Origin: Elusimicrobiota bacterium
Lineage (GTDB): Bacteria > Elusimicrobiota > Elusimicrobia > UBA1565
NCBI GenBank assembly: GCA_016196755.1
Contig: JACPXC010000028.1
Span: forward strand, 1-64,000
Direction of reading: 5' to 3'
DNA: 64,000 bases
The position numbers and the translations under genes are program-made. Below are positions 50,001 through 58,932 of this stretch, one piece after another (within the stretch, counting starts at the first letter, position 1; every line of letters starts with the position of its first letter). The notes beneath the pieces were generated by a model. The model made no database searches. It saw only the letters and a list, made by a program, of their open reading frames with translations, and was not told where the DNA came from.

Positions 50001-53000
50001 CGGTCCGACCCCCGCCGCGCCCGCCGTCGCGCAGCCGCAGGCGAGCTCCTCCCTCATCGAGCGGCTTCCGCTGTCCGGCGTCCCGCAGGAACTGGCCGAG
50101 GGCAACGCCCTCTACCTCTCGGGCCGCTACAGCGACGCGGTCAAGCGCTACGCCCTGGCCCTCGAGCGCCACCCCGACGTGGCCGAGATATACTTCAACC
50201 TCGGCAACGCCTACCTCCGCCTGGGCGACGTCGAGCGCGCGGCCCAGGCCTACGGGAAGTTCCTCGAGCTCAACACGGACCCCAAGGCGGCTTCCGAGGC
50301 GGTCTACAACCTCGGCAACGGCGCCTTGATGAAGCAGGACGCCGAGAAAGCCATCGAACTCTACCGCGAGGCCCTGCGCAAGGACCCCGCGAACTTCTCG
50401 GCCAAGTGGAACCTCGAGTCGCTGATGCGCCTCATGGAGGAGCAGCAGCAGCAGCAGCAGGGCCAGGACGGCAAGCCGCAGAAACAGAAGGGCAAGAAAG
50501 GCCAGAAGCAGAAGGGCCAGCAGCAGGGCCAGCAAGGCCAGCAGGGCCAGCAGGGCGACCAAGAAGGCGAAGAGGGCGACCAGGAAGGCGAGCCGGGCGA
50601 CAAGCCGGGGCAGGGCAAGCCCGGCGATAAGCCTGGAAAGGGAAAGCCGGGAGACCCCAAGGACGGCAAGCCCTCCGCCGAAGAGCGCGAGAAAGGCGCC
50701 GAGGGCCTCATCGAGGAGCAGGGCGCCGCCGAGGAAGGCGCCAAGGAAGGCCAGCGCGGCGCGGTTCCGAAGAAGGGCTCGAGCGTCTGGGGCTTCGCCC
50801 CGCTGCTCGGCTTCATGGGCCTGGGCGGCGCCACCGCAGGCTTCGCGGCGCCGCTCTGGCTTGGCATCGCCCTGGTCGCCGTCCCTCTCGTGGCCGCCTT
50901 CGCGCTCTGGGCCGTCCGCAAAGGCATCGAGTCCGCCCAAGCCCTGGCGCCGCGCCAGGCGCCCAAGGACCTCAGGAGCTGGGAAGGCAGCCAGCGCTTC
51001 TGGACCAAGTTCACCCTCGCCGTCTCCGCCGTGCTCGGCCTGGCTCTGGCCGCCGGCGACCCGGTCTTCGGCACCCGCGACCTGCGCCTCAACTTCGGCG
51101 GCAAGGACGCCATCGTCGTCGCCGACGTGTCGCCCTCGACGCTCTACGCCGAGGACGCGCGCGCCGCCCGGATGGAGGGCGAGTTGGCCGAGTTCGCCGC
51201 GCGCATGGAGGGCACCGACCGCCTCGGCCTGGTAGTCTTCGCCGGCAAGCCGCGCACCGCCTCCCCGCTCTCCGCGGACTACGGAACCTTCGAGTTCAAG
51301 GTCAGCCGCCTCGAGCGCGAGGCCCGCGGCCTGCCGTCGGGCTCGGACCTGGCCAGCGGCATCGAGCAGGCCGCCAAGAACTTCAAGGACGCCAAGAAGG
51401 TCGGCGACAGACAGCGAATCCTGATCGTCATCTCCGACGGCGACATATTCGGCGCCGACCTGACCAAGGCCATCGAGGCGGCCCGCAAGGCGGGCGTGAC
51501 GATCTACGCCATCGGGATCGGCGACCCCGCGGGTTCGAAGATCGGGGTCCCCAACGCCGACGGCACCAAGACCTACATCATCGACGAGAAGACCGGCCAG
51601 CCGGCCGTCACGCGGCTCTATGAGGCGCCCCTCATCGAGTTGGCGCAAGCCACAGGCGGGTCCTACTTCAAGGCCTCCGAGAAGGCCTCGCTGAACGCGA
51701 TCATGAGCCAGGTCGCGGCGCTCTCCAAGGGCGGCGAGGCGGATACCATCAAGACCCCGCGCCCGGTCTCCTACCTCTTCCTCACCCCGGCGCTCATGTT
51801 CCTCCTGCTCGAAGCCTTCCTGCCGGGGATGTCCCTGCTGCGGTCCAGCCGCAGGTCCAAGCCCAAGCCCGAGGCCGGCGCGACCACGAAGCTCCACGGC
51901 GCCGTATGGCTCGGCCTGCTGGCGATCCCGCTCGGCGCCTGGCCGCAGATCCTTCCCTTCGCGGCGCTGACCGCGCTCATGGGCGGGCTCCTGCTCTACG
52001 ACGCGGCGACGCGCGGCGGCCTGACCCGGAAGGCCATGGCCTGGATGTACCGCAACGCCCCCGCCTCCGGCCTCGAGAAGGACCTCTTCGCACTCTTCGA
52101 CGCCCCGGGCGACGGCCGCGAGCGCTGGCGCCGGGGAGACCACGCGAAGGTGAGCGCCTTCGTCGACTCGTGGCGCGCCCTCGACGCCGACGCGCGCGTG
52201 AGGCTGGCGCGCGAAGCGGCGGAGGACGCCGTCCTGTGGCGCGAGAAGCTGGTCGCGGCCCTGCTCGCCGAGGCCGCCTGGCCGTCGAGCCGCGGCGGCG
52301 GCGACGTCGCCGAGGTCCTCCTGGCCGAGCTCGCCAAGGCCCGGCGCTCGAGCCTCCTGCCCCTCGAGCCCGTCGTGACGGCCGTGCTGTCGCGGCGCGC
52401 GGAACTGCCTTGGCTCGACCACCCGACGGTCTTGCGCCCGCTGACCCGCCTGGCCGCCGCCGCGCTCGACGCCGGCAAGCCCGCGTCGCGCGCCCTGCTC
52501 GAGTCGCTGGCGGGCGAGGCCGACGAGGCCGTCTCGTTCACCGCCCGCGAGGCCTTGCCCGCCGCCGCGCCGGACAAGCCCACCCCTCTCCGCCGCGCCT
52601 TCACCGCCGTCGCGGCCGTGTTCCTCGCCGCGATGCTGGCGCTGACCGGCGTGGCCGGCTGGAAGACCTCGGAGTACGGCCAGGCCCAGAAGGCCGCCGC
52701 GGCCTCGGCCCTGCAGATCTTCTACGCCGAGGACATGTTCGTGTTCACCGACTCGTACATGGACTCGCGCATCCCCGACGACGTCCTGCCCGTGCTCAAG
52801 GACTGGCACCGCAGCGGCCGGACCGCGGCCAGGGACCTGGCCCGGGCCGTCGAGGTCCTGCGCTCCTCGCCCGACCCCAAGGCCGACAACATCCTCGAGA
52901 CCCTCTTCAAGCGTTTCGACTACCTCGCCTTCGACGACGCCTCCGAGTCGCTGCTCCTTCGCACCCTCATCGAGCGCGACAACGAGGCGGTCTGGCATTT

Positions 53001-56000
53001 CCTCGACGAGTACATGGCCGCCAACGCCCAGAACCCCCAGGCCGCCGCCCGCCTCATCAAGATGATCCGGATGGCCTCCGAGATCGGCTCCGAGGTCGTG
53101 TTCCAGAACGGCTTCCATTTCCTCAAGAGCCCCAACCCCCAGGTGCGCGGCGAGGCCGCCAACGCCATCCGGGCCTCCCTGACCTCGCCGGAGAAGATCG
53201 ACCAGCTGGCCGCCCGCCTCGGCGCCGTCGCCAAAAAGCACGCAAACGACCCGGTCCTCAACATGTGGGTGGCGTTCTTCGCCTTGGACCGCCTCGGCGC
53301 CCCCGACGCCAACACGATCGACATCGGCACGATGGACAACCTGCTCAGCACGGCCCTGGCCAACGCCGTCAAGGGCGACGCCGCGCGCGCCGCCTTGATG
53401 GCCCAGGTCAAGCCCGGTGAGGAAGCCGAGAAGCTGCCGCCGCCCGCCCTGGCCCAGGCCCTCGGTCTCATGGAGCAGTCCTTGGACCGCGCCGCCGGCA
53501 ACGGCGTCAACATGGCTCCGCTGAGCCTCGTCGTGCGCCGCCAGGCCGACCTGACGGCGATGGCCGTCGTCATGGAAGGAGTCGAGGCCTTCCCGGGCCT
53601 CAAGGAGCGCCTGCAGGCCGACGGTATCGTTCTCCAAGACCCGCCGGAACAGGACCACGACGACAACCACGACGACTATCATGACGGATACGACGGCGGC
53701 TACAACGACCCCAACGCCATCTATCGGCAGACCTACACCGTGGCCGAGCTCAAGACCCTCGCCGATGCCATCATCGAGACGCGCGACGCCGCGGGCCCCT
53801 CGATCACCCCGAAGCAGCGCGAGTTCGCCGACCGCGCCTTGCGGACCCTGGAGGCCGCGGCCTCCGCGGGCGCGAAGGCCGGGATGCCGGCCGCCGGCGT
53901 CCAGGGCGACCCTGTCGCGGTCGACGCCCTCCCGATCCTGACCGAAGGGACCCAGAAGCTCCCCGGCTCGGCTTTCCTCGCCGAACTGCGCGCGGCGGGG
54001 CTGGCCCCCGACGCCCGCGTCGGCAACGACAGGGACCGCGCCTACTACCAGACCTACGACGCGGAGTCGCTGCTCAAGGTCCGCGCCCTGATGCTCGAGC
54101 TGCTCAACCGCGGCTCGGTCACGGAGAACGGTAAGTCCTCGCCGCTGTCCTGGGACAACAAGGTCTTCCTGGCCGACGCCGTCAACCGCGTGGAGTCAGT
54201 CATCAAAAAGCACTTCCCCGAGGCCGGCGCGCAGTTCAAAGGCGAGGCCAGCGACGCGCCGCTGGCCGAGTTCGCCGCCGCCGCCAAGGCCAAGGACGCC
54301 GCCGCCGCGGCGCGCGCCCTGGCCGCCTTGGACCCGGTCTACGACTCGGCCGCGGTCAAGGACGTGGTGCTCGCCCGCTTCAAAGCCGTCGCGGCGGGCA
54401 TCGTCGACGACGCCGTGCGGACCGAGGCCCTGTCCTTCTGGCTCGACCGCCTGGCCGCCGCCGACGGGGCGAAGCTCGACCGGCAGGGCATCCTGCAGGT
54501 GCTGGCCCTGCTGGCGCCGGATAAGATGGCGGCCGGCGCCGATCTGAAGGGCTACGACGTCCTGACCCAGGTACTCACGTCGGCCCGCGCCAACGGCCCC
54601 CTGGCCCCCGCCCTGGCCGAGTTCGCCCAGCGCCAGGTGACCTCGGGCGCCGCACGGCTCCTGAAGGCCGAGAAGGACGCGCTCTCCGCCATCGAGTACG
54701 CGGCGCTGCTGAAGCTGGCGCGCTCCGGGCACCTCCTCATCGAGGATGCCAAGCTCCGCGAGTTGGTCAAGCCGGCCCATCTGCGCGCCCTGCGCGACGC
54801 TATGGCCAAGTACCAGGCCTCGCCGGCCTGGACCCAAGCCACGGTGGAGCGGCTCATCGCCGCCGCTCAGGCAGCCGGCCTTTCCGACGGCGGCTCCACG
54901 GCGGAGCTCGCCGCCGACGACCTCAACGAGACGCTGCGCAAGGGCTATGCGCCTTTCGCGGGCTCGACCTGGTACGAGTTCCTGCGCCGCGAGGGCCTGG
55001 CCCCCGGCGGCGCCGGCACGAACTGGGAGCGCGCGATGGCCGGCAGCTACAGCGCCGAGGACCTGCGCCGGCTCCACGAGCTCATGACGAAGCTGCTCGC
55101 CTCCGGCAAGACCTGGGACAATAACTTCGCGCCCAAGGACATGAGCGCGGCCGAGGCGCGGTTCTTGACCGACGCCCTCGAAGCCGTCGACGCCGTGCTC
55201 CAGAAGCATTACCCGGGCCAGGTCTTTCTGCCGCCTCCGTTCGGCCGCCTGGTCGCCGAAGCCGCCGCCGGCGACGCCGCCGCGCGGGCCGCCGTCTCGG
55301 CGCGCGTGGCCGCCTCCGGCTCTTCGGCCGAGGTCCTGACCCTCCTCGACGTCGCCTCCGAGCGCGGCGCGGACTCGGTCTCGGCGCAGAAGCTCGTCAT
55401 GACACTGCTCACCGAGGCCCTTGCCGGGAAGAACGGGCAGGAGATCTTCGACAACGACGAGGTCCTCAAGGTCATCGAGCGCGTGGCTGAGCGCCTCGGC
55501 TCCGAGGAGCCCCAGGCTTGGAAGGTCCTGGCCGACGCCTCGCGGACGGCCGCCACCCCGCTCATCGGCCGCCTGACCCTGGAGGCCGTCAACGAACGCG
55601 TCAACCGCATGGTCCACGCGCTCACCAAGGACAAGGGCACTCGAGACAATCTGGCGAAGGCCGGCTTGGTCATCAAGCGGACGAACTGGTCCTACGAGGT
55701 CCGCGACGAGTTCTCGCAGCGCCACCTCCGCGCCCTGCAGGCCGAACTAGCACAGCTGGCCGGGCGCACCGATCTCGACAAGGAGGCCGCCGCGGCGGCG
55801 GACCGGGGCTCCAAGGCCCTGCCGTCGCTCATCGAGGCCGGCTTCCAGACCGGGATGCCGGTCGGCGACTCGCCGGCCGAGCGCGCCGGCGAGAAGATCG
55901 CCGACATCGTGCAATCCGGCCACATGCTCTTTCCAGGCTCCCGGTTCGTCCAGGAGCTGCGCTCGGCCAAGCTGCTGCCTCCCTCCAAGACGAATGCGGT

Positions 56001-57294
56001 CAACATCAGTAAGGACGTGCCGCTGAGCTGGTCGAAGGAGAAGACCGTCGCGCTGCGCGACTTCCTTGCCGCGCTCTCCGCCTCCGGGCAGGGCTACGAC
56101 TACTCCTCGGGACGGCGCCCGCTCACCCCCGAGGAGAAGAAGTTCCTCGATCAGGCCGTCAAAGATTTGGGCGAGGTCATCGCCGGCTACGAGCGCCCGG
56201 CCCAGACGATGAACGGCATGGCGCTCGGGATGCTGGCCGTGGGACCGGCCGGCCTCGGCCAGGCGCCCGTCATCGCCTCGCTTTCGGGCCTTGCCTTCCC
56301 GCTCCTGACCCTCTTGGCCGCGGCGGGGGTCGTGTACGCGCTCTGGCGCCTGTGGAGAGAGCGCGCCGCCGCGGCGGCCGAGGAGCCCGCCCCCGCGCGC
56401 GTGGGACCGTCGGACTCCGTCATGGCTCGCTACAAGAAGCTCGACATCGCCGCCAAGCGCCTGGCCTCGTCTTTGACCGAGGGGCGCTTCCGCTCCCGGC
56501 TCATCGGCCCGAGCGGCTTGAGCTTCTCCGAGTTGGCGGCCTACAACGGCGAGGACCGCAAGGCCGTCAACTGGAAGGCCTCGGCCAAGAACGACGGGCT
56601 GCTGGTCAACAAATACGAGGTCGACAAGGACATGCCGCTCATGCTCCTCGTCGACCTCAGCGCCTCCGGCGAGTTCGCCGCCGCCGGCGCCGAGAAGCGC
56701 CAGGTGATCGAGGACGCCGCCGCCCTGCTCGCCCTGACCGCGGCGCGCCGCGGCCTGCGCGTCGGCGCGCTGCTCTTCACCGACCGGGTCGAGACCTTCA
56801 TCCCGCCGGGCGGCGGCCAGCGCCACGCCTGGGAGGTCGTGCGCCGGATCGTCGAGGCCGCCCCCGAGGGGACAGGCACCGACCTGAAGCTGGCCCTGGA
56901 GTTCGCCAACGGCCAGTTCAAATCCCGGGCGATGGTCGTCCTGCTCTCGGACCTGCTCGGCGAGGGCTGGGCCGACTCGATGGCCTCGGTCTCCAAGCGC
57001 CACGACTTCCGCGCCGTGCGGGTCGCAGACCCCGTCGAGACCAAGCCCCTGCCCGACGCCGGCCTCCTGCGCATGCGCGACCCCGAGACCGGCGCCGAGA
57101 CCTGGGTGGACACCTCCAGCCGCGCCTACCGCGAGGCCGCCGCCCGGAGCGTCAAGGGCCGCGAGCGCCGCATCGCCGCCGCCCTCGAGGGCTCCCGCAC
57201 CCGGCCCATCACCCTTTACACGGACACGGACGCCGTCGAGGAGCTGTCGCGCGAGTTCCTGGCCAAGAACGTCAAGGCCGGGCGCCGCAAGTAA
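47089..57294 (+). CDS. Giant fused Bat/aerotolerance protein: leader, BatD-like Ig, BatA VWA, BatC TPR, BatB VWA, novel helical repeats, DUF58
   Basis: 3401-aa continuous ORF; MIDAS motifs VVSDVSGSMSG and VVADVSPSTL; TPR LAEGNALYLSGRYSDAVKRYALALE; C-terminal DUF58-like SELAAYNGEDRKAVNWKASAKNDGLLVNKYE. Confidence 0.9.
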   Translation: MIKRAISSVLALTLVASAPGTGSYQAFAQVVGRGSNAGSSARVAPGGMGAAAPLAPAGTLPLSRPSLSLTLPAPSAATPVPAAADRALPRGSAASEVMGAAAPTASAMAQPTADVTPSAVAPAAVAAPRPTASEVMGAAAHTRAAVGQAVGRMSVDAAPFAAAARQGTPTQAHSAGAALERILSGRSRAASDDSLIPTARALPPTRGTLVAISGLSAPTRTPSLVAPSAPVAGKPSVLSHGLKRSYDISRRTLSRLVFGVALFAFTLGAPAGLGMGQDMTAFRAAQIVHHVVPIQKGEAAAPVPVQAAAQQAPVEVTVAVPAQGETTIGGGFVLRVTVRNVSDVPVEVPSVRAALEEALPFTLELAGQDDGRGLTLAPGESRTLEFTVLVWDSGKLVLEGAVLAFPTADPDKPLLAQIPPASFDVASVLTPDWKEKGFKDLAELRRGQTPSLYWLLALPAALLALLGAERLLSGRRNRREPQVNNAPALDAARKRLERLEKGRSPDDMPPSQFYGETVTLLDRLLVDLRGLPRRERSAAQLLKDAAPHYTSGQLYVARSALNDAQAALYGKDGVDIQKRRRQILINLRTLIDDLGKAPEARSDVSGLAGFAAMLGGVSVSLANPWALILLVPIAWWLFHQWRTAKTEGWATTAPQPDQPGWRVRLRWLPSWLRGAAIALTFLALLGPAVGVKRAEKYTPSTDTMVVSDVSGSMSGERLDGLKRAVKDYLIEQRRGFQNRVGLVTFSDEPYLAVSLTQEYDALISRVKEVQTEGSTAVGKAMMSGISHFLELNIMQMDAQDPHVAEMRKHVLAEDLAGALQYAKGQPGLLDKVLQPDHVKILIVFTDGESNTGIPPVDAAKIAKQLGIRVYTVGIQIGSGEAALKEVAKLTGGLYFRAEDADGMRNALLDIARLEKSPVLVRSTVDVQDYTRILALLALLSISLEFGLKVRLRSLPAFILAGMIGLQGAELPGPTPAAPAVAQPQASSSLIERLPLSGVPQELAEGNALYLSGRYSDAVKRYALALERHPDVAEIYFNLGNAYLRLGDVERAAQAYGKFLELNTDPKAASEAVYNLGNGALMKQDAEKAIELYREALRKDPANFSAKWNLESLMRLMEEQQQQQQGQDGKPQKQKGKKGQKQKGQQQGQQGQQGQQGDQEGEEGDQEGEPGDKPGQGKPGDKPGKGKPGDPKDGKPSAEEREKGAEGLIEEQGAAEEGAKEGQRGAVPKKGSSVWGFAPLLGFMGLGGATAGFAAPLWLGIALVAVPLVAAFALWAVRKGIESAQALAPRQAPKDLRSWEGSQRFWTKFTLAVSAVLGLALAAGDPVFGTRDLRLNFGGKDAIVVADVSPSTLYAEDARAARMEGELAEFAARMEGTDRLGLVVFAGKPRTASPLSADYGTFEFKVSRLEREARGLPSGSDLASGIEQAAKNFKDAKKVGDRQRILIVISDGDIFGADLTKAIEAARKAGVTIYAIGIGDPAGSKIGVPNADGTKTYIIDEKTGQPAVTRLYEAPLIELAQATGGSYFKASEKASLNAIMSQVAALSKGGEADTIKTPRPVSYLFLTPALMFLLLEAFLPGMSLLRSSRRSKPKPEAGATTKLHGAVWLGLLAIPLGAWPQILPFAALTALMGGLLLYDAATRGGLTRKAMAWMYRNAPASGLEKDLFALFDAPGDGRERWRRGDHAKVSAFVDSWRALDADARVRLAREAAEDAVLWREKLVAALLAEAAWPSSRGGGDVAEVLLAELAKARRSSLLPLEPVVTAVLSRRAELPWLDHPTVLRPLTRLAAAALDAGKPASRALLESLAGEADEAVSFTAREALPAAAPDKPTPLRRAFTAVAAVFLAAMLALTGVAGWKTSEYGQAQKAAAASALQIFYAEDMFVFTDSYMDSRIPDDVLPVLKDWHRSGRTAARDLARAVEVLRSSPDPKADNILETLFKRFDYLAFDDASESLLLRTLIERDNEAVWHFLDEYMAANAQNPQAAARLIKMIRMASEIGSEVVFQNGFHFLKSPNPQVRGEAANAIRASLTSPEKIDQLAARLGAVAKKHANDPVLNMWVAFFALDRLGAPDANTIDIGTMDNLLSTALANAVKGDAARAALMAQVKPGEEAEKLPPPALAQALGLMEQSLDRAAGNGVNMAPLSLVVRRQADLTAMAVVMEGVEAFPGLKERLQADGIVLQDPPEQDHDDNHDDYHDGYDGGYNDPNAIYRQTYTVAELKTLADAIIETRDAAGPSITPKQREFADRALRTLEAAASAGAKAGMPAAGVQGDPVAVDALPILTEGTQKLPGSAFLAELRAAGLAPDARVGNDRDRAYYQTYDAESLLKVRALMLELLNRGSVTENGKSSPLSWDNKVFLADAVNRVESVIKKHFPEAGAQFKGEASDAPLAEFAAAAKAKDAAAAARALAALDPVYDSAAVKDVVLARFKAVAAGIVDDAVRTEALSFWLDRLAAADGAKLDRQGILQVLALLAPDKMAAGADLKGYDVLTQVLTSARANGPLAPALAEFAQRQVTSGAARLLKAEKDALSAIEYAALLKLARSGHLLIEDAKLRELVKPAHLRALRDAMAKYQASPAWTQATVERLIAAAQAAGLSDGGSTAELAADDLNETLRKGYAPFAGSTWYEFLRREGLAPGGAGTNWERAMAGSYSAEDLRRLHELMTKLLASGKTWDNNFAPKDMSAAEARFLTDALEAVDAVLQKHYPGQVFLPPPFGRLVAEAAAGDAAARAAVSARVAASGSSAEVLTLLDVASERGADSVSAQKLVMTLLTEALAGKNGQEIFDNDEVLKVIERVAERLGSEEPQAWKVLADASRTAATPLIGRLTLEAVNERVNRMVHALTKDKGTRDNLAKAGLVIKRTNWSYEVRDEFSQRHLRALQAELAQLAGRTDLDKEAAAAADRGSKALPSLIEAGFQTGMPVGDSPAERAGEKIADIVQSGHMLFPGSRFVQELRSAKLLPPSKTNAVNISKDVPLSWSKEKTVALRDFLAALSASGQGYDYSSGRRPLTPEEKKFLDQAVKDLGEVIAGYERPAQTMNGMALGMLAVGPAGLGQAPVIASLSGLAFPLLTLLAAAGVVYALWRLWRERAAAAAEEPAPARVGPSDSVMARYKKLDIAAKRLASSLTEGRFRSRLIGPSGLSFSELAAYNGEDRKAVNWKASAKNDGLLVNKYEVDKDMPLMLLVDLSASGEFAAAGAEKRQVIEDAAALLALTAARRGLRVGALLFTDRVETFIPPGGGQRHAWEVVRRIVEAAPEGTGTDLKLALEFANGQFKSRAMVVLLSDLLGEGWADSMASVSKRHDFRAVRVADPVETKPLPDAGLLRMRDPETGAETWVDTSSRAYREAAARSVKGRERRIAAALEGSRTRPITLYTDTDAVEELSREFLAKNVKAGRRK

Positions 57295-57305
57295 AAGGAG
57301 CCGAC

Positions 57306-58922
57306 ATGAAAACCAAGAGCCTCAAGCGAACAGAGACCCTGCTCGCCCTCATCCTGGCCGGGGCCCTGAACGCCCCAGCCGCGGCACAGGTGGTGCGGTC
57401 GGCCGTGCGCACCGCCCCCGTCGGCTTCTCCGGAGCGTCCGCCGCCGGCGCCGCCCCGGTCTCGCGCGCCCCGACCCTGTCCGGCTCCCTGCCCGGCCTC
57501 GGCGCGGCGCTTCCCACCCCCAGCGTCCTGCCGACCGCGCCGGCGCTCCTGGCGCCGCAGGCCGTGCCGGCCGCCGCCGCGGTCCCGACGGTCCTCTCCG
57601 CGGCTCAGCCCGCGGCTCTGACGTCCCCCGCCGCCATTCCTTCGGCGCCCGTCCGCGCCGAAGCGGGGTCTCCGGCCGCAGCAGCCAAGTCCTTCGCCGC
57701 CGCCGCGGCGCCGGTCCGAAAGGCCCTGTCCTCGGTTCCGGACGCGGCCAAGGCCTCGGCGTCCTCGGCCTACGGCTCGGGCGCAGCCCTCGAAGCCGCG
57801 ATCACCGGCCGGCGCGCCGCCTCCGTCTCCGGCACCTTGGTGCCGACCGGGCGCCGCGCTCCCACCCGCTCGCTCCTGGGACGTCCGGTCGGGGCCGTGT
57901 CCGCGGTGGCCCCCGCCGTCGAGCCCTCCGGCGCGGCCGACCAGCAGCTGGCCGCCGAGGTCTCCGAGGTCAGCGCGATGCTCCAGAAGCTGCGCGACGA
58001 GGTGGCCAACGTCATCGTCGGCCAGCGCGAGATGGTCGACTCGATCATCCTCGCCATGATCGCCAACGAGCACATCCTGCTCGAGGGCGTGCCGGGCGTG
58101 GCCAAGACCGCCACGGTCCAGGCCTTCGCCACGGCCACCGGAGCCGACTACCAGAAGATCCAGGGCACGCCGGACAAGATGCCGGCCGACATCCTGGGCG
58201 CCGAGATCCTGCAGACCGACCAGGCCACCGGCCGGCGCGAGACGAAGCTCGAGAAGGGGCCGATCTTCGCGCAGTTCGTCCTGGCCGACGAGATCAACCG
58301 CATGATGCCGAAGACCCAAGCCGCCCTGCTCGAGGCCATGCAGAACCGCGAGGTCTCGATCGGCCGCGAGACCCTGCCCCTGCCCAAGCCGTTCTTGCTC
58401 CTGGCCACGATGAACCCGCTCGAGCAGGAAGGCGTCAACGTGATGCCGGAGGCCCAGCTCGACCGCTTCATGTTCAAGGTCGTGGTGCCTCAGCCCAACC
58501 GCGACGAGCGCAAGCTCATCAACGAGCTCAACCGCAAGCGCCAGAAGCCCAAGGCGACCAAGTCGGTGACGCTGGAAGACCTCGAGCGCGCCACCGCGGT
58601 CTCCGAGCGCGTGGTCCTCGGCCCGCAGATGGCCGACTACATCCAGGACATCCTCGACGCGGCCCAGGACCCCCACAGCGTCGGCATCGGGACCAAGGGG
58701 CTCGTCGAGCAGGCCATGGTGACCCGCGCCTCGATCATGATGGAGAAGGCCTCGCGCATCCAGGCCCTGATGAACGGGCGCTCCGAGGTACGGCCCGAGG
58801 ACGTGATGGCGGTGGCCCCGAAGATCCTCCGCCACCGCATCATCCTGAGCTACGCGGCCGGCGAGATGTCGACCGACGCCCTCATCGCCGAGATCCTCAA
58901 CGTGGTGCCGATCCGCAAGTAA
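57306..58922 (+). CDS. MoxR-family AAA+ ATPase with N-terminal signal-like and Ala/Pro-rich leader
   Basis: IVGQREMVDSIILAMIANEHILLEGVPGVAKT Walker A, FVLADEINRMMPKTQAALLEAMQ Walker B; GGAG SD 12 nt after the giant gene. Confidence 0.93.
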   Translation: MKTKSLKRTETLLALILAGALNAPAAAQVVRSAVRTAPVGFSGASAAGAAPVSRAPTLSGSLPGLGAALPTPSVLPTAPALLAPQAVPAAAAVPTVLSAAQPAALTSPAAIPSAPVRAEAGSPAAAAKSFAAAAAPVRKALSSVPDAAKASASSAYGSGAALEAAITGRRAASVSGTLVPTGRRAPTRSLLGRPVGAVSAVAPAVEPSGAADQQLAAEVSEVSAMLQKLRDEVANVIVGQREMVDSIILAMIANEHILLEGVPGVAKTATVQAFATATGADYQKIQGTPDKMPADILGAEILQTDQATGRRETKLEKGPIFAQFVLADEINRMMPKTQAALLEAMQNREVSIGRETLPLPKPFLLLATMNPLEQEGVNVMPEAQLDRFMFKVVVPQPNRDERKLINELNRKRQKPKATKSVTLEDLERATAVSERVVLGPQMADYIQDILDAAQDPHSVGIGTKGLVEQAMVTRASIMMEKASRIQALMNGRSEVRPEDVMAVAPKILRHRIILSYAAGEMSTDALIAEILNVVPIRK

Positions 58923-58932
58923 GGACGGCGGA

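Noticed and set aside
50436-50660. CAG/GGC-rich tandem stretch considered as a repeat locus
   Set aside because: It encodes the Q/K/G-rich tail usual for BatC-type proteins, so it is explained by coding.
48484-53682. 1732-aa antisense ORF opposite the giant Bat gene
   Set aside because: Low-complexity V/G/E/L-rich translation typical of antisense frames in high-GC genes; the sense frame has clear domains.
56352-57305. N-terminal extension of ORF 56352..58922
   Set aside because: Alternative frame of the DUF58 region; MoxR has its own SD and ATG at 57306.
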